Counted from the stretch's first letter, positions 17,000 through 26,103 are shown. The stretch: DNA of 50,522 nucleotides from CAYVTV01 sp964526475 (GCA_964526475.1 CAZGKF010000018.1:1-50522), one strand, 5' to 3'. Translations and numbers: made by a program. Notes: generated by a model from the sequence alone, not told the origin.

Positions 17000-17428
17000 A
17001 TGAAGAAATATGTTTTATATATTTTTCTGATCGGGATCTTCCCTGTTATTATCTTTTCCTGCATAAAAGACAGTTTCAACTTTAACATAGATTGTGATGA
17101 GTGCTATTACAACCGTCCTGATTCATCCGATCTGGTTGTTAATCTTACCATTAATAGTGAGAATCCCAGTGTGCCGCTTGTTTTTTATAAAGGTAAGGTT
17201 GAAGACGGAATTATTGAATGGGTCGACACCGCTACTACTTCCACTTTATATTTGCTATCACCGGTTAATAAATTTTATTCTGTTAAGGCTGTTTACAAGA
17301 GTGGAGAAAAGAAAATCATTGCCATTGATGGTGATAAGCTAAAAACCCGCCAGGTATCAGGAGTATGTGACCGTGATTGCTGGGTTATTTATGGAGGGAT
17401 ACTTGATGTAAGATTAAAGTATAAATAA
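17000..17428 (+). CDS. Putative lipoprotein of unknown function
   Basis: 142 residues. The N-terminus is a lipoprotein signal, with a hydrophobic stretch ending VIIFSC and the lipidation cysteine at position 21. The mature part has two cysteine pairs (CDEC early and CDRDC late) that could form disulfides or bind a metal, and otherwise reads as a small beta-rich domain ending LDVRLKYK. It starts 7 bases after the ankyrin gene and ends 11 bases before an FHS permease, so it belongs to the same transcription unit. I do not recognise the family. The conserved-looking cysteine pairs are the only functional hint. Confidence 0.65.
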   Translation: MKKYVLYIFLIGIFPVIIFSCIKDSFNFNIDCDECYYNRPDSSDLVVNLTINSENPSVPLVFYKGKVEDGIIEWVDTATTSTLYLLSPVNKFYSVKAVYKSGEKKIIAIDGDKLKTRQVSGVCDRDCWVIYGGILDVRLKYK

Positions 17429-17439
17429 ATTATTACAGG

Positions 17440-18696
17440 ATGAAAAGAAATATTTTTATTGTAGGTCTGGTAATTTTTATTTTTTTCGTTATCTCATTTT
17501 TAACTAATATTCTTGGGCCACTTATACCAGAAATAATAAAAGACTATAATGTGAGTCTTGCCATGGCATCTTTCCTGCCTTTTTCTTTTTTTATAGCATA
17601 CGGAGTTCTGTCTATCCCATCAGGGATTGCAGTTGAAAAATACAAGGAAAAGAAGGTAATTGTTTTTGCGTTTTTCGTTTCTTTCATTGGGGCTCTGCTT
17701 TTTTCACTTTTTCCCGTCTTACATGTTGCATTGGCATCTCTCTTTTTAATAGGAGCCGGAATGGCGATGCTTCAGGTATCAATTAATCCTTTATTAAGAG
17801 CTGCAGGAGGAGAAGAACATTTCGCTTTCAACTCTGTGATGGGACAACTTTTTTTTGGACTGGCTTCGTTCCTAAGCCCTCAGGTATTTTCTTACCTTGT
17901 TATTAATCTTGATAATTATAGTCCTGATAGTGATGCGATAATCAGATTATTCAGGAATATTGTGCCTGATAATCTCCCCTGGGTTTCAATTTACTGGGTA
18001 TTTGCAATTGTATCTCTTATCATGGTTTTCCTCATTTTCTTTATTAAACTGCCGGAAGTAGAACTAAAGGAGGATGAAAAAGCAGGTACATCATCTATTT
18101 ATAAAGAGTTATTTTCTAACAAAATTGTAATCCTTTATTTTATAGGGATTTTTGCATATGTTGGAACTGAACAAGGTATTGCAAACTGGATATCTCAGTT
18201 CCTTTATCAATATCACGGTTTTGACCCCAGGGTCGAAGGAGCCAATACCATCTCACTTTTCTGGGGTTTAATGACCGTAGGGTGTATTCTGGGATTAGTT
18301 ATTCTTAAGTTTCTTGACAGCAAAATTGTTTTGCGTATCTTTTCTCTTGCTTCAATATTTGCATTAAGCTTTGCACTTTTCGGCGGCCCGGCAATCTCTT
18401 TATGGGCATTTCCCCTTACCGGCTTTTTTATTTCCGTAATGTGGTCAATAATTTTCTCCCTTGCCCTGAATTCGGTTAAAAGCCACCATGGTTCGTTTTC
18501 CGGCATTCTCGTTACAGGAATTATGGGTGGGGCTATTATTCCGCTAATTATTGGAGGACTTGGGGATATTGTTGGTTTAAAAGGGGGAATGATCTTCCTG
18601 TATTTTACACTTGCATATATTATTAGCATTAGCTTTTGGGCCAAACCTTTAATACGCAATAAAACCATAATTACTAAATCAGTAGTATCCGGGTAA
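17440..18696 (+). CDS. MFS sugar permease, FHS (fucose/glucose-galactose) type
   Basis: 418 residues with about twelve membrane helices. The N-terminal half contains the FHS hallmarks: GPLIPEIIKDYNVSLAMAS at the first loop, SIPSGIAVEKYKEKK (MFS loop 2-3) and GAGMAMLQVSINPLLR, equivalent to the ALQ..ANPY block of FucP and GluP. These are proton or sodium symporters for hexoses or deoxyhexoses at the inner membrane. It is the last gene of the ankyrin-lipoprotein-permease run. Substrate is not determined. Length matches the family (about 410-440). Confidence 0.82.
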   Translation: MKRNIFIVGLVIFIFFVISFLTNILGPLIPEIIKDYNVSLAMASFLPFSFFIAYGVLSIPSGIAVEKYKEKKVIVFAFFVSFIGALLFSLFPVLHVALASLFLIGAGMAMLQVSINPLLRAAGGEEHFAFNSVMGQLFFGLASFLSPQVFSYLVINLDNYSPDSDAIIRLFRNIVPDNLPWVSIYWVFAIVSLIMVFLIFFIKLPEVELKEDEKAGTSSIYKELFSNKIVILYFIGIFAYVGTEQGIANWISQFLYQYHGFDPRVEGANTISLFWGLMTVGCILGLVILKFLDSKIVLRIFSLASIFALSFALFGGPAISLWAFPLTGFFISVMWSIIFSLALNSVKSHHGSFSGILVTGIMGGAIIPLIIGGLGDIVGLKGGMIFLYFTLAYIISISFWAKPLIRNKTIITKSVVSG

Positions 18697-18780
18697 TTTG
18701 TTAAAATGAAAATTGGTCATTAGTAATTTCTGAATGATTAAAACCGGAATAAAGGGAGGTAAGCTTAATTATATATCACA

Positions 18781-19809
18781 ATGCATTCAACCTCAAATAA
18801 AGTGAAAAACGATTTCTTAAGAAAAATTAATGAAACTGCATCAAAAGGCAGAATAGCGTTTCATCCAATACTAATGCACTTTGCAGCCCGTTTCATAGGC
18901 AAAACTTATGGGGAATTCGCATCGGATCACAAAGTTCTGGTAGAAGCAAATATCAGATGTCTTGAACACTTTGATCTGGATATGGTAAGTCTTATCTCCG
19001 ATCCATACCGGGAGACTTCTGCATTCGGGGGAAAAGTTAGTTTTCCTGCGGAAAATGTTCCCCGTTGTGAAGACTTAGTTGTTAAATCAATGGAGGATGT
19101 CCGGAATCTTAAAAGGCCTGATGTGTATAAGTCAGAAAGGACACTTGACAGAATAAAAGGAGCTGAATTATATGCTAAAAGACTCAAAGGGAAAGTGCCT
19201 GTTATTGGGTGGATTGAAGGACCGCTGGCTGAAGCATGCGATCTTGCAGGCGTTTCCGAAATGCTAATGCAATTGATGACGGATTACGATTTTTCTAACT
19301 TAATCCTCGATAAATGTACTGTTACAGCAAAGGACTTTGCTCTTGCCCAGATTAATGCCGGATGCGATATAATAGGTATAGGTGACGCCATTTGCTCACA
19401 AATCGACAAAAGTACATATGATGCATTCTTAAAACACCGGCACAGGGAAATCATTGATTTCATTCATGAAAAAGGAGGCCTCGTTAAATTGCATATTTGC
19501 GGTGAAATAAGCCATATCCTTTCTTCCATAAAAGAAGTAGGTGTTGATATTCTTGATCTGGATTATGATGTTGATATGGATAATGCATGGGAACTTACAG
19601 GCAAGGTATCAATTCTCTCAGGAAATATAAATCCGGTGATCATTCAGGACAGATCGGCTGATGAAGTTGAGGAAATATCGAGGTCTTTTATTAAAAAACA
19701 CATTCAAAAAGATATTATCTACTCTGCCGGTTGTGAAATAACTGTAAACACTCCTCCGGAAAACCTTATGGCCATGAGAAAAGCCAGTTTAAATAGTTTT
19801 ATTTATTAG
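18781..19809 (+). CDS. Uroporphyrinogen decarboxylase-fold protein (MtaA/CmuA-like)
   Basis: 342 residues of the URO-D superfamily. It has the zinc-site pattern of the methylcobalamin-dependent methyltransferase branch rather than heme-synthesis HemE: His238-X-Cys240 in KLHICGE and Cys318 in SAGCEI. The central GWIEGPLAEACDLAGV and AGCDIIGIGDAI segments are typical of this branch. Such proteins transfer methyl groups between a corrinoid protein and a thiol, or are part of O-demethylases; no corrinoid-binding protein is encoded beside it. The gene stands alone downstream of the FHS permease (84-base gap) and its stop overlaps the convergent nucleoside hydrolase by 11 bases. True heme synthesis is unlikely. 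Exact acceptor unknown. Confidence 0.78.
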   Translation: MHSTSNKVKNDFLRKINETASKGRIAFHPILMHFAARFIGKTYGEFASDHKVLVEANIRCLEHFDLDMVSLISDPYRETSAFGGKVSFPAENVPRCEDLVVKSMEDVRNLKRPDVYKSERTLDRIKGAELYAKRLKGKVPVIGWIEGPLAEACDLAGVSEMLMQLMTDYDFSNLILDKCTVTAKDFALAQINAGCDIIGIGDAICSQIDKSTYDAFLKHRHREIIDFIHEKGGLVKLHICGEISHILSSIKEVGVDILDLDYDVDMDNAWELTGKVSILSGNINPVIIQDRSADEVEEISRSFIKKHIQKDIIYSAGCEITVNTPPENLMAMRKASLNSFIY

Positions 19810-20842
19810 TTTTTATTAGCATGGGGTTTTCCATGGTAAGGAAAAAATCATTTACAATTCCGTAAATATCAAAATTCTCCCATAGAGTAATTTCCCGCTT
19901 ATTATCGGGACGATCAACCCACTCCTTTTCCATATATTCAGGTGCGGGCATTATTCTGGAATCTGCCCATGAAGGATTTTTCAAAACTGCAACAGCCGCC
20001 ATATCATATAAAGGTCTGCCGGGAGGGTCTCCCTTCATTTTATAATTCTCAAATAAATTCACTGCGTAATCACCAAAGGTATAGAAAGTTCCTTCATGTC
20101 TTCCGGTTACAGGAGAGTCTGACCGGGGGCCCAAACCGGGCATTCGCCTGATAATCTCCGCTTTAGACGCTCTTACCGCATCGGTTCCCGAAGGCTGGTT
20201 GTAACGCACCGTAACCATATCAAAAGGAACATCCTGATTCAGCACATAATTCAAAGCAGGAATATCATGTACAAGATTATATTCCCTGGGATCGGGGTAA
20301 TTACTACCAAGCCAGAAAATATGAATTTCTGAAGCAATGGCAGGTTCCTTCATTAATGCCAGAGCTATATTGGTTAATTTCCCTATGGGTAAAAGAATGA
20401 GTTTTCCCTTCTTTTTAGCCAATGCACGCTCAATAATAAAATCAACAGCTGCATGCCCTTCAAAATCAGGCTTATCGAGATGATCCTTTATGTCATTAAA
20501 TCTATCGTTTGCCCCTTTAAGAAGTGGTGTCTTCTCATAAGCATTACAAATCTGCATAATGCGCTTTGCCTCAAGATAATGATTTTCAATTTCCCCTCCC
20601 CCTCCTGTTGCATTAACCGTAACCCCCTCCACATCGAAATGATCTCCGCTAAAAAGAAGATACGCCAACGCAAACTGATCATCCACCTCATTATTGGCAT
20701 CAGTGTCAATGATCACACGCATCATTTGTTTATTATCACATGAAGAAAATAGAAAAAGCAGAAAAACGAGCAGGACTCCTGCTTTTAGTATTAAAAATCT
20801 TTCTCCCGAAGATTTTTTTGATTGAAATAAATAATTTCTCAT
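19799..20842 (-). CDS. Nucleoside hydrolase-family lipoprotein
   Basis: 347 residues. A lipoprotein signal ends LFSSC with the lipidated Cys35, so the enzyme is anchored in the envelope. The inosine-uridine nucleoside hydrolase calcium motif is present at the start of the mature domain (IIDTDANNEVDD, Asp46/Asp48/Asp54/Asp55). Further blocks are VTVNATGGGG, LLPIGKLTNIALAL and the late DMAAV. Family members cleave the N-glycosidic bond of ribonucleosides to base and ribose; relatives in this phylum are often exported and some may act on other glycosides. It is last in a minus-strand run, downstream of the PL6 lyase and a broken ribokinase. Its 3' end overlaps the convergent UroD-like gene by 11 bases. 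Confidence 0.85.
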   Translation of the reverse strand: MRNYLFQSKKSSGERFLILKAGVLLVFLLFLFSSCDNKQMMRVIIDTDANNEVDDQFALAYLLFSGDHFDVEGVTVNATGGGGEIENHYLEAKRIMQICNAYEKTPLLKGANDRFNDIKDHLDKPDFEGHAAVDFIIERALAKKKGKLILLPIGKLTNIALALMKEPAIASEIHIFWLGSNYPDPREYNLVHDIPALNYVLNQDVPFDMVTVRYNQPSGTDAVRASKAEIIRRMPGLGPRSDSPVTGRHEGTFYTFGDYAVNLFENYKMKGDPPGRPLYDMAAVAVLKNPSWADSRIMPAPEYMEKEWVDRPDNKREITLWENFDIYGIVNDFFLTMENPMLIKTNK

Positions 20843-20930
20843 AGATTTTGTAAATTAAAAATGAATATAGAATTTCATTGATATGCTAATTCGCCACGAT
20901 CACCATAGGTATAAACATGATAATTCACTT

Positions 20931-22376
20931 TCAGAAATCGCAACCCACATCCTTAGCCATCAGTGGACGTCGGAGTTTTGGTTCTGATGAAACTTCATCA
21001 GCTCCTACGTCCGGGACAGCTTTTCTTACCTGACCATCCATATCAAACTTTACAAATTCATTGGAAACTCCTGCTCCAATAACAGCACTATTATCAGTAG
21101 GACGTAGGAAAACTCCGTCTTTTAAAGTATTTACAAAAACTTCGCTGATGCCATCTCCCTTTTTACCGGGAGCAGCAGATTCCCGTAAGGATAAAAAGTT
21201 GTTCAGGTATGTTACTTCACTTCCATTAATCTCATCAATTGCCATATCTTGTTGCGAAATAACCAAATTATTCATTAAAAGAACATTACGCGGTTGCACA
21301 GGCTGAGTTGATGCTCCAATGATTAGAGCCTTTCCTTTCGGACTAACAATCGTATTATTAATAACTTTTGTATTATCTGCCACATCATAAATTTTGGAAC
21401 CATATCCTACAGAAATGCTTGCCCACCACCAACCGTTTTGAGATCCCTCAATATAATTATTGGTTATAACATGTCCTGACCCAAATGTTCTGATCCCTCC
21501 CTTGTTGTTAAAGAAGAAATTTCCTTCTACCAGGCAGTTATTACCGGTTCTTAAAGTAAGCATACTTTCATTATTAAGGAAGGTATTGTAACGATAAGTG
21601 TTCCCCCCGCTTTTATTGCTGATTATTTCAGACATATCCCCCTTTATATTTTCAAACAAATTATATTCCACAATAGCATGCATATCTATAGTCCTTTCAG
21701 TTCCAATAAGTACTGATTCCATCCCATTTCCGTCATTCCGGTTAAACACAATTCTGGGAGTGCTCACATTTAAAAAATGATTCCATGCCACCAGGTTATA
21801 TTGAGAAGGACCCTTTGTGGATATATATACGGCTACTCCATGCGAATCATCAAAAGTATTATGAAAAATATTGTTGTAGGTTGAGCCTTCAGTAATGAAC
21901 ACAACTGGCCCGAATGAATGTGATTTATTACCGGACTTAAAAAATTTGTTATTTGTAATACTTATATATTCAGATTTATCTGTTATTAGAATATTCGCAT
22001 TCTTTACATAATCAGAACCATACCCGATGCGAATATTATTATTAAAAAAGAAATCACGAAAAACTATATACGAGGACCCACTAAAGGAAATCTGTGAATC
22101 ATTTGTAAACTGAACACCGCCAGGGGTCTCAGCTTTAATTGTAATGGTTTTTTTTTCTTTCCCAATTGCACTAATACTGACATTAAATTTTTCATATACT
22201 CCGTTTTTAATTATTATAGTACCTCCCGGTTTAATTTTCTTCACGGATTCAACAAGTTCCTCTGCACTTCTTACTTTGATTATTTTTTCAGGTGCCAAAG
22301 CCTGAGTATTCAAAGAGAAACAAGTAATAATTACTGAAAGAAGGCTAATTGATAAAAATAGATTTTTCATATTCAT
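20931..22376 (-). CDS. Polysaccharide lyase family 6 (alginate lyase / chondroitinase B-like)
   Basis: 481 residues with a signal peptide (ending ...LNTQALA) and a right-handed parallel beta-helix rich in asparagine ladders. PL6 landmarks are clear: EIISNKSGGNTYRYN with Lys255 as the likely Bronsted base, LTLRTGNNCLVEGNFF with Arg276 as the acid, and KGGIRTFGSGHVITNNY. The Lys-Arg spacing of 21 equals that of chondroitinase B (Lys250/Arg271). Compared with that enzyme, Glu250 aligns with calcium ligand Glu245, but the position two residues earlier is Met248 rather than Glu, so calcium use may differ. PL6 enzymes cleave alginate (poly-MG) or dermatan sulfate by beta-elimination, giving unsaturated uronates for the downstream pathway. 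Substrate is not fixed by sequence. Confidence 0.85.
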   Translation of the reverse strand: MNMKNLFLSISLLSVIITCFSLNTQALAPEKIIKVRSAEELVESVKKIKPGGTIIIKNGVYEKFNVSISAIGKEKKTITIKAETPGGVQFTNDSQISFSGSSYIVFRDFFFNNNIRIGYGSDYVKNANILITDKSEYISITNNKFFKSGNKSHSFGPVVFITEGSTYNNIFHNTFDDSHGVAVYISTKGPSQYNLVAWNHFLNVSTPRIVFNRNDGNGMESVLIGTERTIDMHAIVEYNLFENIKGDMSEIISNKSGGNTYRYNTFLNNESMLTLRTGNNCLVEGNFFFNNKGGIRTFGSGHVITNNYIEGSQNGWWWASISVGYGSKIYDVADNTKVINNTIVSPKGKALIIGASTQPVQPRNVLLMNNLVISQQDMAIDEINGSEVTYLNNFLSLRESAAPGKKGDGISEVFVNTLKDGVFLRPTDNSAVIGAGVSNEFVKFDMDGQVRKAVPDVGADEVSSEPKLRRPLMAKDVGCDF

Positions 22377-22562
22377 TTAATATATAAAATTAGTGATACA
22401 TTATTTTAAAAGTATTTTAATGATTGATCATTCTTCGCGCCATACTTCGCCGCAGTTTTGCAAAGCGACTCGTCCTCTTGCATCCTAAGCTTCCCGCGAG
22501 CGCAATAGTTACTTTGCTGTGGCCTTAGGGGAAGCACACACGATGAAGCATTAAACTAAAAT
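22377..22562. other. Intergenic spacer with a GC-rich, hairpin-forming patch
   Basis: Between about 22430 and 22550 base composition is clearly more GC-rich than the surroundings. GCTTCCC at about 22489 pairs with GGGAAGC at about 22529, with further partly complementary sequence in the loop. There is no T-run after the stem on either strand and no recognisable RNA family. It lies between the truncated ribokinase and the PL6 gene, so it may be a small repeat element or deletion scar. Confidence 0.4.
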
Positions 22563-23111
22563 TTAACTTATTTCCTTTAAAAAAGGAATAGAGGACTGCG
22601 CACCGAGGCGAGTCACAGCCTTCGCTGCAGCCCTGTTAGCAAAGTTAACTGCTTTTATAATATCTTCTCCTTTCGAAAGGCTCACCGCTAATGCCCCACT
22701 AAAAGTATCACCTGCTGCAGTTGTGTCCAATGCTGTAACGACAGGAGCGGAAATTATCATTTTCATATTTGCGCCAGGGGCTACTACTATAGAATTCTCC
22801 GCCTTACTGTCGACAGTAATCATTGCTACCCCTGAAGGTTTATTAAGATCAACTGCTACAGATGAAACATCTATCCCTTCCTTCTTAAGGTTAATAATAG
22901 TCTGTTCCCCAAATATATCTTTCCCCACCTTGGAAATAAAAGCAACGTTTCCACCGAGTCTGGCTGCTGCTACAGCCTGGTTAGCCCCTTTACCCCCCGG
23001 ATTCATTAAAAATTCTCCACCAAGAATAGTTTCCCCGGGTAATGGGAAGTGATCAGTCACAATTACCATATCTGTATTGGAGCTGCCAATAACAACAATC
23101 TTCTCAGGCAT
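22563..23111 (-). pseudogene. rbsK: Ribokinase with large in-frame internal deletion
   Basis: The frame encodes 182 residues instead of about 305. Residues 1-115 are normal ribokinase: SSNTDMV, the substrate motif GGEFLMNPGGKGANQAVAAARLGG, KVGKDIFGEQ and APGAN. Residues from about 121 on correspond to the last 60 residues of the enzyme, with the anion-hole motif DTTAAGDTFSGAL (catalytic Asp135) and AAAKAVTRLGAQ. The whole middle of the fold (roughly 120 residues, including the NxxE region and much of the ATP site) is missing at a junction near 22750-22765. The frame is preserved, so the loss is clean, but I expect no kinase activity. It lies between uxaC and the PL6 lyase in the minus-strand run, two genes upstream of the nucleoside hydrolase that would supply ribose. 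Confidence 0.88.
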
Positions 23112-23232
23112 GACTTTTAATATTGGTTTAAAAAATGCGGAATAAATATTTTATATCAGAATCCCAAATATACCATTTAACCAAATAAATGAATAAGGAA
23201 TCAATTTTTTTATGAAAAAAGTTTACTGATCA

Positions 23233-24633
23233 TCAAAAACCAAAATATTCCTTTGCATTAAAATAGCATATCCCCTGTACAATCTTCCCATGCCATCCTA
23301 TATCATCAGGGAGTTCCCCATTTTCCACATCGGTTCCGATAAGATTGCAAAGTATACGTCGGAAATATTCATGTCGCGGATAAGAAAGGAAGCTCCTTGA
23401 ATCCGTAAGCATTCCAACAAACCGGCTCAATAACCCCAGACTGGAAAGAGCGTTCATTTGCTTTTCCATTCCATCTTTCTGGTCAAGGAACCACCAACCT
23501 GAACCAAACTGCATTTTCCCCGGGACACTTCCATCATTGAAATTACCGATCATAGTAGCTATTAACTCATTATCGCCGGGATTAAGATTATAGACTATAG
23601 TTTTTGTCAGTTTTTCTTTGTTTTCAAGCCTGTCGAAAAATTTTGACATAGCTCCGGCAATCTTAAAATCACCTATTGAGTCAAAACCTTTATCAGCACC
23701 GAGGGTTCTAAACATCCTGGAATTATTATTCCTTATGGCGCCAATATGGACCTGTTGTATCCATCCCTTTTCATAATCCATTTCAGCGAAATACTGGAGC
23801 ATTGCTGACTTAAATTTCGAAACTTCAAAGGGTTCAAGGTATTTTCCACTCCTGATTCTTTCAAAAATCAACTGAATTTCCCTGTCGGTGAAATCCTCTG
23901 CATAAAAAGTTTCGATTCCATGGTCAGAAAGTCTGCAGCCCATTAATTCAAAGAAATCCTGTCTTGTTCTTAATACCTCCAACAGATCATTTAATTTCCT
24001 TATCTCCTTCCCTGCTACCTTCGACAGTTTATCTATGTAGCCATTATAAGAAACAGTATCCCCTACCGCCATAGCTTTATCAGGCCTCCATGCAGGTAAA
24101 ACCTTAATCTCAAAACCACTCTCTTTTATTGCATTGTGATACTCCAGATTATCCACCGGATCATCGGTGGTACAAACCACCTCAACTTTCATCTTTCTCA
24201 TCAGGTTCCTCACCCTGAAGTCATCAGTTACAAGTAGGGAATTGGCTTTATCATATACCTCTTCGGCAGACGTGGGATTAAGAATATTATTAATCCCGAA
24301 ATATCTTCTTAATTCGAGATGTGTCCAGTGATAAAGAGGATTTCTGACTGTGAAGGGTACTGTCTCTGCCCATTTCAAAAATTTATCACGATCGGGGGCA
24401 TTGCCAGTACAATATTTCTCTTCCACTCCGTTAGCCCGCATTGCACGCCATTTATAATGATCGCCATCGAGCCATATCTTTGTGAGGTTCCCGAACTTTT
24501 TATCAACTGCGATTTCATCGGGAGGCAAATGGCAATGATAATCAATGATCGGCAGATCTTTAGCATATTCGTGGTATAGTGTCTCAGCTGTTTTATTGTT
24601 AAGCAGAAAATTTTCATCAAGAAATTCTTTCAT
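23233..24633 (-). CDS. uxaC: Glucuronate/galacturonate isomerase
   Basis: 466 residues, the normal UxaC length (about 470). The amidohydrolase-like metal motif DYHCHLPP (His33/His35) opens the domain, followed by KIWLDGDHYKWRAMRANG and PLYHWTHLELRRYFGI, both diagnostic of UxaC. The enzyme interconverts D-glucuronate with D-fructuronate and D-galacturonate with D-tagaturonate in the cytoplasm. The gene follows uxaE by 58 bases in the same orientation, so the first two steps of galacturonate catabolism are encoded together, downstream of the operator-bearing promoter near 26000. Confidence 0.95.
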   Translation of the reverse strand: MKEFLDENFLLNNKTAETLYHEYAKDLPIIDYHCHLPPDEIAVDKKFGNLTKIWLDGDHYKWRAMRANGVEEKYCTGNAPDRDKFLKWAETVPFTVRNPLYHWTHLELRRYFGINNILNPTSAEEVYDKANSLLVTDDFRVRNLMRKMKVEVVCTTDDPVDNLEYHNAIKESGFEIKVLPAWRPDKAMAVGDTVSYNGYIDKLSKVAGKEIRKLNDLLEVLRTRQDFFELMGCRLSDHGIETFYAEDFTDREIQLIFERIRSGKYLEPFEVSKFKSAMLQYFAEMDYEKGWIQQVHIGAIRNNNSRMFRTLGADKGFDSIGDFKIAGAMSKFFDRLENKEKLTKTIVYNLNPGDNELIATMIGNFNDGSVPGKMQFGSGWWFLDQKDGMEKQMNALSSLGLLSRFVGMLTDSRSFLSYPRHEYFRRILCNLIGTDVENGELPDDIGWHGKIVQGICYFNAKEYFGF

Positions 24634-24691
24634 ATAGTTTTAAAATTTAAATTTTTAACATCACCTTCCACACAAGATATAAAACCTGTCT

Positions 24692-25942
24692 CTAAATCAA
24701 ATCAAACAACCTGCTTAAATGTCTTGTGTATATATTTTCAAATACTTGCTCATTAACTACTTCTTTGTTTTTTTTCAGATGATGGATATATACATTTCCG
24801 TATTCAGCAGCTACTTTATATCCAACATGTATCAACTGTCGCAGGTTAGGATCGTATTCCGGATTATCCGGAATATGTCTTAATGCACCAGCAAACCGGG
24901 ACCCATCCCATTTATTAACTACTTCGGGATCAGGAAGGTTTTTGAAATCTATATCTATAACTGATGCATAGGGTTTGCATAATTCATCCTTCTTATTAAA
25001 TGATTTGCTATAAATGGATTTGGCCAGTAAAAGAGCCTCACTACCGGATTCTGCCAGACCAATGATTTCTTCCAGCCAGGTTGTTCCGGCAGTTTTTACA
25101 TGTATTCCCTTATTATATTTCCGGATCAGTTCTCCCATAACAGGATATATGGAGAACTTATCACTTCCGGAATGCACGCTTAATTTCAGATTATCAGGTA
25201 ATTCAAATTCCTTTATTGCAAAGTCAATTACAAGGATATCTTCTTCAAATTCCCTGCTGAACTGCTCAATATTTCCGGTATAATCAACGCCCTTATTAAA
25301 TCTTCCGGTAAATTTGGGAGCAATGGTTTGGGCAGGAATGTCCAACATAGAGATTGCTGATAATATAAAAAACATTTCCAGTGGGGTCTGAGGTGTATCA
25401 ACTTCGTCCATGGATATTTCAGTAACGAAATTACCTGTCCCTTTTCTGTCAGCTATATAATTATATATCTCTGCTGCTTTTTCCACTGCAAATAAGAACC
25501 TTGATCCAATCCTGTAAAGATCATCTTTGCTTATCGTTATCTTATCCTTTAAGCCAGGTATAATTAAATTTCCGGTATATTTACTATTTCTACTTACAAA
25601 ATTTTCAACAGAGGCCTTTTTTGCTTCCTTACCTATATAATCAGCCACATCGATAGTGAAAAAATCGGAAGGTTCTATAAACCGGTCAACATTTCCCAGA
25701 TTAATATGGTCGGCATCGACAAAATAGGGTTTATCCCACCCGCATTCCTTAACCGCCATATCGGCTTCTTGTCGTGTATCATTAGGATCGGAATATATAA
25801 TTGAATGTTCTCTGTTTGACTTATTCCATACAGGGGTTATCTCCGTACCCTGTTCCGCAGCCTTCATTATAGCTCTTAATTGTGCTGCGCCCTGATGACC
25901 AAACCTGTCACCCACACCAAATGAATATTTTCCAATCTCCAT
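24692..25942 (-). CDS. uxaE: Tagaturonate epimerase family protein
   Basis: 416 residues starting MEIGKYSFGVGDRFGHQG, the opening of the UxaE/tagaturonate epimerase family, with ITPVWNKSNREHS and PYFVDADHINLGNVDRFIE as further hallmark blocks. The conserved Asp and His residues in VDADHIN and in LSVHSGSDKF are likely metal or catalytic residues of the TIM-barrel. The enzyme epimerises D-tagaturonate to D-fructuronate, allowing galacturonate to enter the glucuronate branch without UxaB/UxaA. It is the first gene of the minus-strand run and is transcribed away from the LacI-type regulator. The family is recognised from memory; no alignment was run. Confidence 0.8.
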   Translation of the reverse strand: MEIGKYSFGVGDRFGHQGAAQLRAIMKAAEQGTEITPVWNKSNREHSIIYSDPNDTRQEADMAVKECGWDKPYFVDADHINLGNVDRFIEPSDFFTIDVADYIGKEAKKASVENFVSRNSKYTGNLIIPGLKDKITISKDDLYRIGSRFLFAVEKAAEIYNYIADRKGTGNFVTEISMDEVDTPQTPLEMFFILSAISMLDIPAQTIAPKFTGRFNKGVDYTGNIEQFSREFEEDILVIDFAIKEFELPDNLKLSVHSGSDKFSIYPVMGELIRKYNKGIHVKTAGTTWLEEIIGLAESGSEALLLAKSIYSKSFNKKDELCKPYASVIDIDFKNLPDPEVVNKWDGSRFAGALRHIPDNPEYDPNLRQLIHVGYKVAAEYGNVYIHHLKKNKEVVNEQVFENIYTRHLSRLFDLI

Positions 25943-25982
25943 AATTTCTAAAATATTAAGTTATTAAAAGAAATAAAATTTT

Positions 25983-26002
25983 TTCCGTGTACGAACACGA
26001 AA
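25983..26002. promoter_or_regulatory. Candidate LacI-family operator
   Basis: TTCCGTGTACGAACACGAAA is a near-perfect palindrome with a central CG: eight of ten base pairs are complementary, with CGTGT and ACACG arms. CG-centred palindromes of this size are typical LacI-family operators. It lies in the divergent region between uxaE and a LacI-type regulator and overlaps the deduced -7 element of the uxaE promoter, a geometry that implies repression. Confidence 0.65.
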
Positions 26003-26028
26003 TTATGTATAAAAAACTTTTTTTCCAA
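25998..26028 (-). promoter_or_regulatory. Candidate uxaE promoter (TTGG-N19-TAATTTCG)
   Basis: On the minus strand TTGG (26028-26025) is followed after exactly 19 bases by TAATTTCG (26005-25998). This agrees with the Bacteroidota consensus TTTG-N19-TAnnTTTG apart from one base in each box. The -7 box runs into the palindromic operator candidate. Confidence 0.5.
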
Positions 26029-26103
26029 TTTATTTTATGTAATTTTGCAGAAAGGTACAATAAAATGAAATATTTTCTTCTATTTATTTGAGTATTTGAT
26101 ATT

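Noticed and set aside
18213..18668. 151-codon minus-strand ORF
   Set aside because: Lies wholly antisense within the FHS permease and has low-complexity Pro/Ile-rich translation; a shadow of the membrane protein codon pattern.
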